A stretch of DNA of 14,679 bases from Bacteroidales bacterium M2 (GTDB lineage Bacteria > Bacteroidota > Bacteroidia > Bacteroidales > Muribaculaceae): assembly GCA_001689415.1 (NCBI GenBank), contig LUJM01000084.1, positions 1 through 14,679 on the forward strand, read 5' to 3'. Positions 1 through 8,142 of the stretch are shown piece by piece. Each line of letters begins with the position of its first letter. Within the stretch, counting starts at the first letter, position 1. Under the pieces are notes generated by a model, which was not told the DNA's origin, did no database searches, and saw nothing but the letters and a program-made list of their open reading frames with translations. Both the position numbers and the translations under genes were made by a program.

Positions 1-81
1 GCCTGCTCAAAAATTACCGAACTGTTGATCATACAAAATTACAAAATTTTCCTGACATAAGGAAATTTCAAGGCTTTTTCG

Positions 82-89
82 TAACTTTA
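82..89 (+). promoter_or_regulatory. Possible -7 element upstream of the META lipoprotein gene
   Basis: TAACTTTA followed by CACCGC resembles the Bacteroidetes -7 consensus TAnnTTTG with one mismatch (A for the final G). It lies about 80 bases before the ATG at 169, a reasonable leader length for this phylum. I see no TTTG at the expected 19-21 bp upstream, so the call rests on the -7 box alone. The rest of 1-168 is AT-rich and shows no gene. Confidence 0.35.
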
Positions 90-168
90 CACCGCAAAAA
101 AAGCACCAAGCGACAACTTTAGTTCAGTTATACTCGTTGTCTCTTAAGAGAATAAAAAACTTATCTAA

Positions 169-1074
169 ATGAAACACTTTCAACTTATACTTTGCGCAGC
201 TACAACAGTTTGTATGCTCGCTTCTTGCTCTGTATTCAACAAGACTCCCAAATCTGAGACTGAAGTTCAGACAATGAAAATCGACAAGAAAACAGGCAAA
301 CCTATCTCGCTCGAAGCCCCCGAAGGCAACGGCAAGAAAATGGGCAAAATGCCTACCACCGACCAACTGACCGGTGGTAAATGGACATTGGTTTCGGTTG
401 GCGACAAACAAATCAACGCCGAAGACGAACAACCCTACATCCACTTTGACAACTCAGGTCGTTTTTACGCTTCCGACGGCTGCAATATAATCAACGGAGA
501 TTACACTATCCGCAGCAACGGCAACATGACTTTCGACCATGTGCTATCGACCTTGAAAAGTTGTCCCGAAGTATCGTACGCCCCCTCGATTTCGCAGCTT
601 ATCGACGACGGAAGCGTATATGCTATCGACTGTCGCAAGATAGGACAGGACACATACCTGTACTTAAAAAACTCTGCCGGCAAAACTTTGGTAACATACC
701 GCAGGCATAATATGGAATTCCTCAACGGCAACTGGGCTATCACTTCGGCCGACGGCAAAAAAATCGATGACGAAGAAGCAAACATATTCATCGATGTAGC
801 TGAGTTAAAAGTACACGGCAACACCGGTTGCAACTACTTCAACGGCGACATGTACATCGACCCGGGTCGTAGCAACGCGGTAGATTTCTCCAAAATGGGC
901 CTTACCAGAATGGCTTGCCCCAAAAGTGACCAGGAACGCCGCATAATGGTAGCTCTCGAGCAAGCTGCATCGGCTATTGCCGGAAAGAAAGAGAACACCG
1001 TACTGCTGCTCGACAGCAAAGGTAAAGAAGTAATGACTCTCAAACGTATAGCCATCCAGAATGACAACGAATAA
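169..1074 (+). CDS. META-domain lipoprotein with two tandem META (HslJ-like) domains
   Basis: A 301-residue predicted lipoprotein of unknown molecular role. Residues 1-20 form a lipoprotein signal ending in the lipobox LASC, with Cys20 the acylated residue. The residues just after it (SVFNK) are not acidic, so surface export is not suggested and a periplasmic location is more likely. After a Lys/Pro-rich linker (about 21-63) come two copies of the META/HslJ fold: about 67-180 (LTGGKWTLVSV, then SDGCNIINGDY) and about 184-294 (LNGNWAITSADGKKI, then GNTGCNYFNGDM). Each copy has the 'GxW' opening strand and the 'GCNxxxG' turn typical of the family. HslJ-type proteins have been linked to heat-shock and antibiotic tolerance in proteobacteria, but two-domain versions in Bacteroidales have no assigned function known to me. 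The gene overlaps the following nitroreductase by 14 bases, so the two are probably translated from one message. The first ATG is chosen because the signal peptide needs it. Confidence 0.9.
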   Translation: MKHFQLILCAATTVCMLASCSVFNKTPKSETEVQTMKIDKKTGKPISLEAPEGNGKKMGKMPTTDQLTGGKWTLVSVGDKQINAEDEQPYIHFDNSGRFYASDGCNIINGDYTIRSNGNMTFDHVLSTLKSCPEVSYAPSISQLIDDGSVYAIDCRKIGQDTYLYLKNSAGKTLVTYRRHNMEFLNGNWAITSADGKKIDDEEANIFIDVAELKVHGNTGCNYFNGDMYIDPGRSNAVDFSKMGLTRMACPKSDQERRIMVALEQAASAIAGKKENTVLLLDSKGKEVMTLKRIAIQNDNE

Positions 1075-1810
1075 CACCGACATTTACTTCATGCGCCGAG
1101 CTTCGGTGCGTGTTTTCGACAAAAACCGACATATCGACGATAGTACCCTGCGACAGATAGTCGAGTTGGCATCGCATGCCCCCAATACCGGCAACATGCA
1201 ACTTTATAGCGTGGTAGTCACTCGTGGACAAGAACTCAAGACGGAACTTGCGGCGCTACACTTCAACCAGCCCGCCGCCACAGGAGCCGACGTACTGCTT
1301 ACGGTATGCGCCGATACCCGCCGCTTTGCCGCATGGTGCAACGCCCGCGAGGCCAAGAGCGGTCTCGACAATTTCGGAGGCAGGCTTTCGGCAGTCGTCG
1401 ACGCTTCTATTTTCGCACAGCAGATAGTCACCATTGCCGAGCTTTCGGGCATAGGCTGCTGTTACCTCGGCACGGCAACTTACAATGTTGACGCATTCTG
1501 CAAAGCCCTCGACCTACCGGCCGGTGTAATACCCGTAGTCGGCATAGCAATGGGATATCCGGCGGCAAGCGCATCGCCATCCGACCGCCTGCCTGTAGAT
1601 GCTGTGCTTCATTTGGAGAAATTTACCGACTATACCCCGGAGCAGATCGACGCTTACTACAACGAAAAAGAATCCCTGCCCGAATCGGCAGGGTTCATAA
1701 GCATGAACGGCAAGAAAACCCTTGCACAGGTCTATGCCGACATCCGCTATCCGCGCGACCTCAACGAGTCTGTTGGGCAAGCAATGCTCAAGCATATGTC
1801 GCAGGTATAA
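1061..1810 (+). CDS. Nitroreductase-family flavoprotein (NfsA/FRP-like)
   Basis: A 249-residue cytoplasmic FMN-dependent oxidoreductase of the nitroreductase superfamily. Members use NAD(P)H to reduce nitro compounds, quinones or flavins; the natural substrate here cannot be told. Visible signs are the N-terminal FMN-phosphate motif RRASVRVF (about residues 12-19), the conserved SHAPNTGNMQ segment, and the middle block with FAQQIVTIAELSGIGCCYLG leading to VIPVVGIAMGYPA, which matches the NfsA/FRP branch. The length fits that branch (about 240-250). The start at 1061 lies inside the last codons of the META gene. A second ATG at 1091, directly before RRASVR, is an alternative start that would remove the overlap, though this family usually has a few residues before RRxSxR. 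The gene ends 11 bases short of the convergent porin gene. Confidence 0.9.
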   Translation: MTTNNTDIYFMRRASVRVFDKNRHIDDSTLRQIVELASHAPNTGNMQLYSVVVTRGQELKTELAALHFNQPAATGADVLLTVCADTRRFAAWCNAREAKSGLDNFGGRLSAVVDASIFAQQIVTIAELSGIGCCYLGTATYNVDAFCKALDLPAGVIPVVGIAMGYPAASASPSDRLPVDAVLHLEKFTDYTPEQIDAYYNEKESLPESAGFISMNGKKTLAQVYADIRYPRDLNESVGQAMLKHMSQV

Positions 1811-1821
1811 CGCCCGTATTA

Positions 1822-3141
1822 TCAGAACATAAACATACACATGGCGCCCATTCGCTGAGCCGAGCGGTGGGCGCCATTAAAGTTGCGCCGGTAGCCAAAA
1901 TCGTATTCCAAACCCAGCTGCATACGCGGAGTCATGTTCCAAAAAACATTTACTGCCGACGCAATGCCGTATTTGTAGGCATCGGGGCTTATATTGTGCT
2001 TTGGCAGGAAGCGTGTCTGACTTGCCGAAATACTGGCAAATAGCATTGGCGTGAAATTATACTTAAGGCCCAGACACCAGCCATATGATGCCGGAGCATA
2101 CAGTATTCCGGGGCGTTCCGGATCTGCCACAAGGTCGTTTGCGCCGATCATAAGGTCTCCGCAAAGGCTTGCATAACCATGGCCGTAGCTTGCCGTGGCA
2201 TATGTGGTAAGGGCTTTATGAGGGTGGGCGACAACGCTAAGCTGCAATGCCCGTCCAAGTTTATTATGATTCTTTTCCTGAAGTACATTCCTATACGACA
2301 ATGTACGCAAAATACCTGCGAGACGGACATGCTGGTCTGCGCCCCACTGATATTGTACGAACGCCGCCAAATCCGGCAACCAGTTGCTCACGGCCTGCGT
2401 ATTGTTGTCGTATGCACCGATTTGTGTTTCAGGCGTTTCGGCAGATACTGCAAAAACCCATTTGTTTTTAAACACCGGCATGTAGCGCACCAACACCGAT
2501 GTTGGGGTTATCTTGTTTGTCGGGCCCTGGGCATCGACAGTAGGAGGCACTGCTGCAGGGTCGGAAAAGGTTGATGACGTATAACCCACGGTGAAGTCGT
2601 TGATAATTGCGTAGGCATTTTTCAACTTGAAGTCACGCGACTGGTACCCGGAGAAATTCGCCTCGATATAGAGCTGATATTCTCCGAGGGTCTTATTTTG
2701 CCCGAGTACTCTGAAAAATAAGCATGTACCTGCCGGAGTGGAGCCAAAATGCCTCATATCCGTAGGATTGGCCGGGATAGGTATCAAAGCCGGCACAAAA
2801 CCTTTTGCCGGTATCGCTCCGCCCCAGTCGTAATAAGCTCGCATACGCACGGCTCCGCCAAGACCCATTGCGAGTTTCGAATCTTTACTCAAAAACAAGA
2901 AATAAGGAGCGCCGGGATCCATAAAATGTCGAAACTGATCATAATAGAACGCGGCAATCTTGCGTCGGACTGAATCGGTATACTGGCGAAGCTCGTCGCT
3001 GTCGGCGGGTTTGCCGTCGATAAATATAAGTTTGTTCGACGACGCAATCGTATCGATAAACATTTCGTTAAGCGACTTGGCTCCGACATAGGTAGAAGCC
3101 GACAACAACAGAACTAAGGATAATGTGATGAAACGAAGCAT
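1822..3141 (-). CDS. DcaP-like outer-membrane porin
   Basis: A 439-residue predicted outer-membrane beta-barrel resembling the DcaP family of trimeric porins, which pass small, often anionic or dicarboxylate, solutes in Acinetobacter. Residues 1-21 are a Sec signal peptide with likely cleavage after VGA. Residues 25-75 are helical and charged, fitting the periplasmic N-terminal segment of DcaP. The barrel begins near 'SKDSKLAMGLGGAVRMRAYYDW' (about 85-106; the family opens with a 'KLGGYV/GG-R' type strand), then FRVLGQNKTLGEYQLYIEANFSG and YTSSTFSDPAAVPPTVDAQGP, a close match to the DcaP loop 'FxDPxAxPxTxDxxGP'. Alternating strands continue to a C-terminal Phe, the usual BAM signal. It is the last gene of the - strand run, 48 bases after the HAD gene, with an operator-like inverted repeat just before its ATG. 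Transported substrate unknown. Confidence 0.75.
   Translation of the reverse strand: MLRFITLSLVLLLSASTYVGAKSLNEMFIDTIASSNKLIFIDGKPADSDELRQYTDSVRRKIAAFYYDQFRHFMDPGAPYFLFLSKDSKLAMGLGGAVRMRAYYDWGGAIPAKGFVPALIPIPANPTDMRHFGSTPAGTCLFFRVLGQNKTLGEYQLYIEANFSGYQSRDFKLKNAYAIINDFTVGYTSSTFSDPAAVPPTVDAQGPTNKITPTSVLVRYMPVFKNKWVFAVSAETPETQIGAYDNNTQAVSNWLPDLAAFVQYQWGADQHVRLAGILRTLSYRNVLQEKNHNKLGRALQLSVVAHPHKALTTYATASYGHGYASLCGDLMIGANDLVADPERPGILYAPASYGWCLGLKYNFTPMLFASISASQTRFLPKHNISPDAYKYGIASAVNVFWNMTPRMQLGLEYDFGYRRNFNGAHRSAQRMGAMCMFMF
1841..1877. terminator. Strong hairpin at the convergent ends of the nitroreductase and porin genes
   Basis: ATGGCGCCCA (1841-1850) pairs perfectly with TGGGCGCCAT (1868-1877). 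An inner stem, CGCT (1853-1856) with AGCG (1863-1866), extends it towards a six-base loop. It sits inside the last codons of the - strand porin gene and 31 bases past the stop of the + strand nitroreductase, where a shared bidirectional terminator would be expected. There is no clean T-run: the + side continues TAAAGTTG and the - side GTGTATGTTTATGTT. A 3'-end stabilising or Rho-assisted structure is as likely as a classical intrinsic terminator. Confidence 0.5.
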
Positions 3142-3145
3142 AATA

Positions 3146-3168
3146 TTGATATTAGGTCAAAATATCAA
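3146..3168 (-). promoter_or_regulatory. Operator-like inverted repeat just upstream of the porin gene
   Basis: TTGATATT (3146-3153) and AATATCAA (3161-3168) are perfect 8-base inverted half-sites separated by seven bases. The element ends five bases upstream of the porin ATG and fills most of the 48-base gap after the HAD gene. The size and symmetry suit a dimeric regulator, but it could equally act as a small leader hairpin. No recognisable -7/-33 promoter accompanies it. Confidence 0.35.
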
Positions 3169-3189
3169 CACCCTTATGCCCGCTTTTGT

Positions 3190-4032
3190 TTAACTTCCGT
3201 GAAAATCCTTATAAATAAACCGTGCTACTGCATCGGTATAATTCGGGTCAATGACAATGTCTGCGGCTTCTTTTACCTCCTGTAGAGCATTGCCTACAGC
3301 CACAGCCACGTCGGCCACATCGAACATAGGCAAATCATTGAGACTGTCGCCGAATACCACGAGACGGTCTGCGCCGAGTTCGCTTTTCAGAGCCGTAACC
3401 GCACTGGCCTTGCTGATACCCTGGGGGAAAACCTCAAAGTTCCATATCCTGGGGTTGAAGACATCAGGATAGCAACAAACCGAGCAATTCGAACCTGAAG
3501 CAAATTCGTCGGCTGCCATACGTATCTCTCGTTCTTCACCCATTGCAAATAGCAGCATCGTATCAGTAGCCGCCCGCAAGGGAGCAGGTGTGCCGAGGTG
3601 AAAGCGCTTCAACACCAAATTGCTTCGCTCGATATAAAAACTTTCTTCGGCTTTATTGAGCCTCCTGGCTGCGTGGTAAACATCGAGCGACTTACCGTCC
3701 GGTGCCATTATATAAACAAATGGATGAACCTTGTGGCGTGAACAAAAATCAAGTGCTGCCTCAACTTCGTGAGCAGGAAGGAAATGCGGTCTGTCGAAGC
3801 AATTGTCACCGCGCAACCAATACGCACAACCGGTCATCACAACCGCCGGCGGCCTTGTGCATGTCTGAGCAAGCAAAGGCACTACGGTGGCAGGGGTTCG
3901 GGCTGTAGCAACGGTTATCATTGCACCGCAATCGCTTAGCTCGCTGATAATCTGTGACGATTTTTGAGATATGCGGCTGTCGGTACTCAGCAATGTGCCG
4001 TCGAGATCGCTTACATATAATGTTTTATTCAT
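3190..4032 (-). CDS. Cof-type HAD-superfamily phosphatase
   Basis: A 280-residue cytoplasmic hydrolase of the HAD superfamily, Cof (IIB cap) branch, acting on phosphorylated sugars or nucleotides; the exact substrate is not predictable. Motif I is YVSDLDGTLL with nucleophile Asp9 and acid/base Asp11. Motif II lies in the VATAR region (about 41-45). Lys208 in QGISKASAV is motif III, and VVFGDSLNDLPMF carries motif IV with Asp229 and Asp233 for magnesium. The cap domain is roughly residues 85-190. The VAVGNALQEVKEAADIVI tail is typical of Cof proteins. Its start overlaps the end of the upstream helicase gene by eight bases, so translational coupling in one operon is likely. Length and motifs are complete. 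Confidence 0.93.
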   Translation of the reverse strand: MNKTLYVSDLDGTLLSTDSRISQKSSQIISELSDCGAMITVATARTPATVVPLLAQTCTRPPAVVMTGCAYWLRGDNCFDRPHFLPAHEVEAALDFCSRHKVHPFVYIMAPDGKSLDVYHAARRLNKAEESFYIERSNLVLKRFHLGTPAPLRAATDTMLLFAMGEEREIRMAADEFASGSNCSVCCYPDVFNPRIWNFEVFPQGISKASAVTALKSELGADRLVVFGDSLNDLPMFDVADVAVAVGNALQEVKEAADIVIDPNYTDAVARFIYKDFHGS

Positions 4033-6151
4033 TCTTCACTAAGTCAAGAGGTGCGCCAAAACGAAGATTACGGGTAGTGGTAATCTTATCGAACTGTATT
4101 GTAAAGTTCTGCTTTTGGCTGTCTACGGCTATTATTGTGCCTAAACCAAATACCGGATGCTCTACCCTGCTGCCGACCTTGAAACCCGGCTTTTCACCGG
4201 CTCCTGCCATTGGCTGAGGCAAGACAGGCTGCACGGGCATCGGACGCTCAAGCAAGAGGTTTTCGAGCCCCATTTCATAGATAAACCGCGAAGGAGCTTT
4301 TGCCGACCTGTCGTGGCCGAAGCCCTCGCTATCCGACAGAAAGAGCATGCTCTTGGCCCTGGTCACGGCCACGTAGGCCAGTCGGCGCTCTTCTTCGATG
4401 TCGTCTGGTCCGCTACTGCGCTTCGACGGGAACTGGCCCTCGCAGAGCCCGCATACAAACACACAGTCAAACTCCATTCCTTTTGCAGTATGCACTGTCA
4501 TCATCCGTATGGCATGCTCAGTGTCGGCACTGCGATCCATGTTGGATATCAGTGCCGCACGGCTGAGAAATGTGTCGAGACTGGCATCGTCGTCGTGCCC
4601 GGCCTCGTCGATTGCTCGTTTCAGTTCGGCAAGGTTATCGAGACGCTCCCATTCGCTCAGGCCTCGCAACATTTCCTCATAGCCACTACTGTCGAGCACA
4701 AGCTGCAAGAGGTCGCCAAGAGACATCGTATCGACACACTTGCGGCACGATTCGATAGTCTCCACATACTTTCGGGCCTCGGTACGGCGCATTTCGGGCG
4801 TGTCGAGCAGGGCTATAAGGGCTTCGTAGAGGGTTGTGCCGTCGCGTTGCGCCCGGGCTCGTATCATATCGAGTTTCTTGCGGCCTATGCCTCGCGAGGG
4901 TGTATTGTGCGTGCGCAGGAAGGCGAGGTCGTCGGCAGTTGTGAGCATACGTAGGTACGACAGCACATCCTTGACCTCGCGGCGCTGGTAAAATGCCGTA
5001 CCGCTAAATATCACATACTGCAACTCGCTCTTCATCAAAGCGTCTTCAACCGGGCGCGACACATGATGCGCACGGTAAAGGATTGCAATTTCCGAGGGCT
5101 TCTTACCGTCCTCAATCAGCCGCGCCACATTAGCGGCAATCCATGAGGCTTCATCTTTTTCGTTGCGGGCATGGTACATGCGAGGCAGTACGCCCGGTGC
5201 TCCGACCGGGTTCAAAGCCTTGGGGTAGCGACATTCATTATGCGAAATAAGCCTGTTTGCTGGATTAAGAACCTGCGGCGTGCTGCGGTAATTATCGCTA
5301 AGCACAATTGTGTTGGCATCGGGGTACATCTTGTCGAAACCCAGAATAAGGTTGACATCTGCCCCGCGCCATGTATAGATAGTCTGGTCGGGATCACCGA
5401 CTATAAATAGATTGCGATGCATGCCCGATAGTATCCTCGCTATTTCATATTGGCGTGGACTTACATCCTGGAACTCGTCGACCATCACATATTGCATCCT
5501 CTGCTGCCATTTATTCCTGATATCGGGATAATTGACAAGTATATGATGTGCAAAAACGATTATATCGTCGAAGTCAAGCGCATATGTCTTTTTTTGCTCA
5601 TAGATATAGCGCATGTAGATTTCGGGGAGACGGTCGGCAGCGCCGACATTATCCATTGCTGTCGGCGGTTCATTATTCATCTTCTCGATAAGCTCGATGT
5701 AGTCATCAGCACCCTTGCGCCGACCTATGTAATCGACAGCTCGGCGTATAGGCAACTCTTTGAGCGTAAGGCCCATGTCGGAATACACCTTCTGCAACAT
5801 GTCGGCCTGGTCTTCTTCGTCGAGAAGTATGAAGTTGGCCGGATAGTTGAGTACATGTATATCCTCCTTGAGCATTCTTACACAGAAGGAATGAAATGTG
5901 CAGATATACGCAAGGTCGAAATCGCCGAGCAACGAGCGTATGCGCTGTTTCATCTCGGCGGCGGCCTTGTTGGTGAATGTTACGCACAGCACCGAGCCCG
6001 GGTCGATTCCCAACAGGTCGGCAAGATAGCAGTACCTTGCGGTCAAGGCCTTTGTCTTACCCGTACCGGCTCCGGCGAGAACCCGCACAGGGCCCTCGGT
6101 GGCATATACAGCATCGAGCTGCTCGGCATTCAACCCGTCGAGATAATTCAT
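4025..6151 (-). CDS. UvrD/PcrA-type superfamily 1 DNA helicase
   Basis: A 708-residue ATP-dependent 3'-5' DNA helicase of the UvrD/Rep/PcrA group, acting in nucleotide-excision and mismatch repair and in clearing recombinase or stalled polymerase from DNA. All core motifs are visible: Q-motif LNAEQLDAV (7-15), Walker A AGAGTGKT (26-33), CVTFTNKAAAEMKQR (56-70), Walker B VDEFQD (224-229), GDPDQTIYTWRGAD (252-265), NYRS (287-290), VHTAKGMEFD (553-562) and EEERRLAYVAVTRAK (about 586-600). The C-terminal FKVGSRVEHPVFGLGTI (657-673) is the PcrA/UvrD Tudor-like domain that contacts RNA polymerase in PcrA. The length is normal (about 720 in relatives). It begins 23 bases after the aminopeptidase gene and overlaps the HAD gene by eight. 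PcrA and UvrD cannot be separated by eye, so no symbol is given. Confidence 0.95.
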   Translation of the reverse strand: MNYLDGLNAEQLDAVYATEGPVRVLAGAGTGKTKALTARYCYLADLLGIDPGSVLCVTFTNKAAAEMKQRIRSLLGDFDLAYICTFHSFCVRMLKEDIHVLNYPANFILLDEEDQADMLQKVYSDMGLTLKELPIRRAVDYIGRRKGADDYIELIEKMNNEPPTAMDNVGAADRLPEIYMRYIYEQKKTYALDFDDIIVFAHHILVNYPDIRNKWQQRMQYVMVDEFQDVSPRQYEIARILSGMHRNLFIVGDPDQTIYTWRGADVNLILGFDKMYPDANTIVLSDNYRSTPQVLNPANRLISHNECRYPKALNPVGAPGVLPRMYHARNEKDEASWIAANVARLIEDGKKPSEIAILYRAHHVSRPVEDALMKSELQYVIFSGTAFYQRREVKDVLSYLRMLTTADDLAFLRTHNTPSRGIGRKKLDMIRARAQRDGTTLYEALIALLDTPEMRRTEARKYVETIESCRKCVDTMSLGDLLQLVLDSSGYEEMLRGLSEWERLDNLAELKRAIDEAGHDDDASLDTFLSRAALISNMDRSADTEHAIRMMTVHTAKGMEFDCVFVCGLCEGQFPSKRSSGPDDIEEERRLAYVAVTRAKSMLFLSDSEGFGHDRSAKAPSRFIYEMGLENLLLERPMPVQPVLPQPMAGAGEKPGFKVGSRVEHPVFGLGTIIAVDSQKQNFTIQFDKITTTRNLRFGAPLDLVKNE

Positions 6152-6174
6152 TGCAATCTATTGGAATACAGAGG

Positions 6175-7470
6175 CTATTTTGCCGGATAGAGCGAATAGA
6201 ATTCGGTAAAGGCTCGTATTGTGTAGATATGGTCGGCTGCCGAAGCTGTTTCGCTTGCGCTGTGCATAGCCCATACAGGTGCGCCCATATCGACTCCGCG
6301 CAATGGTATCTGCGAGGTGAGTATATTGCCCAATGTAGAGCCGCCTGCCACATCGCTGTGGTTTACAAAACTCTGGCACGGAACACCGGCTCGCTCGCAC
6401 ACGGCGATGAAAGCGGCCGACGAATCGGCATCGGTCATGTATTTGCAATTTGCATTCACCTTGATACACGGGCCTCCGCCAAGCAACGGATGATTGGTCG
6501 GGTCGTACTTGCTCACATAATTCGGATGCAAGCCATGGGCATTGTCAGCAGACACCATAAACGACGATGCGACAGCTCGCATAAAATCGCTTTCTGCGCC
6601 ACCCCGGGTCATAACTATTCTGCGGAGTATGTGCTCAAGAATCGGCGAGCCCGCACCTTGTTTAGTTCCCGAACCGGTTTCTTCATTGTCGAAGATTGCA
6701 AGTACACGTGTGTGCATCGACGGGGTGTCGCAAGCCTCAAGCATAGCAGTCATACCTGCATGAACCATGCTGAGGTCGTCGATACGGCCCGAACATACCA
6801 TTTCGCCTTCAAGACCGACGGTGCCGGCCTTCTGACACGTGTACAACGATAGGTCGTAGTCGAGGATGTCGTCGGGCGAAACATTTATCTTTTCGGCAAC
6901 AAGCTTGCGTATCAAGACCTTGGGCTCTTTGCAATCGAGAGCAAGGACAGGTAGCATATCGCGCTGTTTCGACAGCGGGTTGCCTTCGTTGACCTGGCGG
7001 TTGAAGTGGATTGCAAGATGAGGAATCACCAGCAATGGCTCGTCGAAACGGACGAGTTTCATCTCGGGGCGCAAGGGGTCTTCGCCTCGCAGGGCAACCC
7101 TGCCGGCGATAGACAGCGGACGGTCGAACCAGGTGTAGAGTATCGGGCCGCCATAGACCTCTGTATTGAGTTTGACCATGCCCTCGCACTGTATTTCACA
7201 ATGAGGCTTGATGCGGAAGCCGGGCGAGTCGCTGTGTGCCGCGATGATGTCGAAACCGTCGTTGGCACTGCCGTTACCTACTACAAATGCAAATATCGCC
7301 GAGCCATTCTGCACTACATAGCGGCGGTCGCCGGGAGCGAGAGTCCACTCTTCGCGCATGTCGAGGCAGCGGAAACCCGCTGTTTCAAGGCGTTGGCGTA
7401 CTGTTTCGACAGCCCAGAAATTTACAGGCGACGAATCAAGAAAATTACAAAGGTCTGTTATGTGGTTCAT
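6175..7470 (-). CDS. M18-family metallo-aminopeptidase
   Basis: A 431-residue cytoplasmic di-zinc aminopeptidase of family M18 (aspartyl aminopeptidase/Ape1 group), trimming N-terminal residues, often acidic ones, from peptides in a large oligomeric shell. The metal and catalytic positions can be read: His79 in AAHSDSPGFRIKP, Asp231 in SGRIDDLSMV, the Glu263-Glu264 pair in DNEETGSGTKQGAGS, Asp309 in VSADNAHGLHPNY and His403 in AMHSASE. The glycine-rich LLGGGPCIKVNAN segment and NHSDVAGGSTLGNI are further family hallmarks. Length is standard. The ATG overlaps the stop of the upstream DUF5063 gene as ATGA, a classic coupling arrangement, and the helicase gene follows after 23 bases. Bacterial M18 proteins are often annotated as deblocking or aspartyl aminopeptidase; specificity is not settled by sequence. 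Confidence 0.95.
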   Translation of the reverse strand: MNHITDLCNFLDSSPVNFWAVETVRQRLETAGFRCLDMREEWTLAPGDRRYVVQNGSAIFAFVVGNGSANDGFDIIAAHSDSPGFRIKPHCEIQCEGMVKLNTEVYGGPILYTWFDRPLSIAGRVALRGEDPLRPEMKLVRFDEPLLVIPHLAIHFNRQVNEGNPLSKQRDMLPVLALDCKEPKVLIRKLVAEKINVSPDDILDYDLSLYTCQKAGTVGLEGEMVCSGRIDDLSMVHAGMTAMLEACDTPSMHTRVLAIFDNEETGSGTKQGAGSPILEHILRRIVMTRGGAESDFMRAVASSFMVSADNAHGLHPNYVSKYDPTNHPLLGGGPCIKVNANCKYMTDADSSAAFIAVCERAGVPCQSFVNHSDVAGGSTLGNILTSQIPLRGVDMGAPVWAMHSASETASAADHIYTIRAFTEFYSLYPAK

Positions 7471-8015
7471 TCCGAGAGGAGTACTTTTGATTGATAAATA
7501 ACATTGGCCACTCGCTGCGAGGTGCAGATAGTATCGGCCAGATAAGCATGGAAGCGATATTTGAGGTCTGCGAGAATGTCGGGCATTGCCTCGGTGGGTG
7601 CATCGGCTACTGTTGTGGCAAAATCGGCAAGGGTCTGATAGATATCGCTTAATTGTTCCGACAGAGAGGCTGCTACCGGGGTATCGCTATAGCGCATGTC
7701 TTCGGCAGGCGTGTCGAGAAACGTATCGTACTGGCCAAGCAGGGTTGATATAGCACCCGACACTGCCTCGTATTGTTCTTCTGTAATCTGTGGCAATATA
7801 GCACCGGTATCATAATTATCGTAGTCAGTGCCGCCTTCGTCGTCGCCATAGGGTTTGAGTTCAAGCATATTGCCATACAATGCCGGCAGAAGGCGCAGTA
7901 TATCGTAGAGGAATTCCTGGGCTTCGGCAGTCGACGCTCCGGCTACCACTCGCACATAGCCTACTGCAAGTGCTGCCAGCTGCAGGCCGGTATTTCCCAT
8001 TGTGTTCTTGTCCAT
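7467..8015 (-). CDS. DUF5063-domain protein
   Basis: A 182-residue acidic, soluble, mostly helical protein that I assign to DUF5063, a Bacteroidetes family of unknown function. The family look comes from the N-terminal LAALAVGYVRVVAGA helix, EFLYDILRLLPALYGNMLELKP (about 34-55) and the C-terminal helix with DLKYRFHAYLADTICTSQRV. There is no signal peptide, membrane segment or obvious catalytic motif. It is the first gene of the subcluster running into the M18 aminopeptidase (4-base overlap) and the helicase. In other Bacteroidetes, as I recall, this family is often next to an RNase D-like exonuclease; none is here. A 127-base gap with no ORF separates it from nadD, so it may have its own promoter, but no TAnnTTTG box is evident there. 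Confidence 0.75.
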   Translation of the reverse strand: MDKNTMGNTGLQLAALAVGYVRVVAGASTAEAQEFLYDILRLLPALYGNMLELKPYGDDEGGTDYDNYDTGAILPQITEEQYEAVSGAISTLLGQYDTFLDTPAEDMRYSDTPVAASLSEQLSDIYQTLADFATTVADAPTEAMPDILADLKYRFHAYLADTICTSQRVANVIYQSKVLLSE

Positions 8016-8142
8016 GCCTTTATTTCTTAAGTAACTCGCACAAATTCAGCTTACAGTGATTCATCTGCGTATAAAAACCGAAAAGCGCCGCAGCCTAATC
8101 GAGTTACATTGTATATTTTTTAATATAACCTAATTTTGAAAG

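Noticed and set aside
4157..6852. Several 240-290 codon open frames on the + strand across the helicase and aminopeptidase genes (4157-4954, 5450-6190, 5977-6852)
   Set aside because: They are mutually overlapping mirror frames of two well-supported - strand genes and show Cys/His/Arg-rich, non-protein-like composition.
8031..8107. Inverted octamers GTAACTCG (8031-8038) and CGAGTTAC (8100-8107) in the nadD-DUF5063 gap
   Set aside because: The arms are 61 bases apart and short; no promoter box or U-tract is linked to them, so chance is likely. The 127-base gap otherwise shows only AT-rich sequence.
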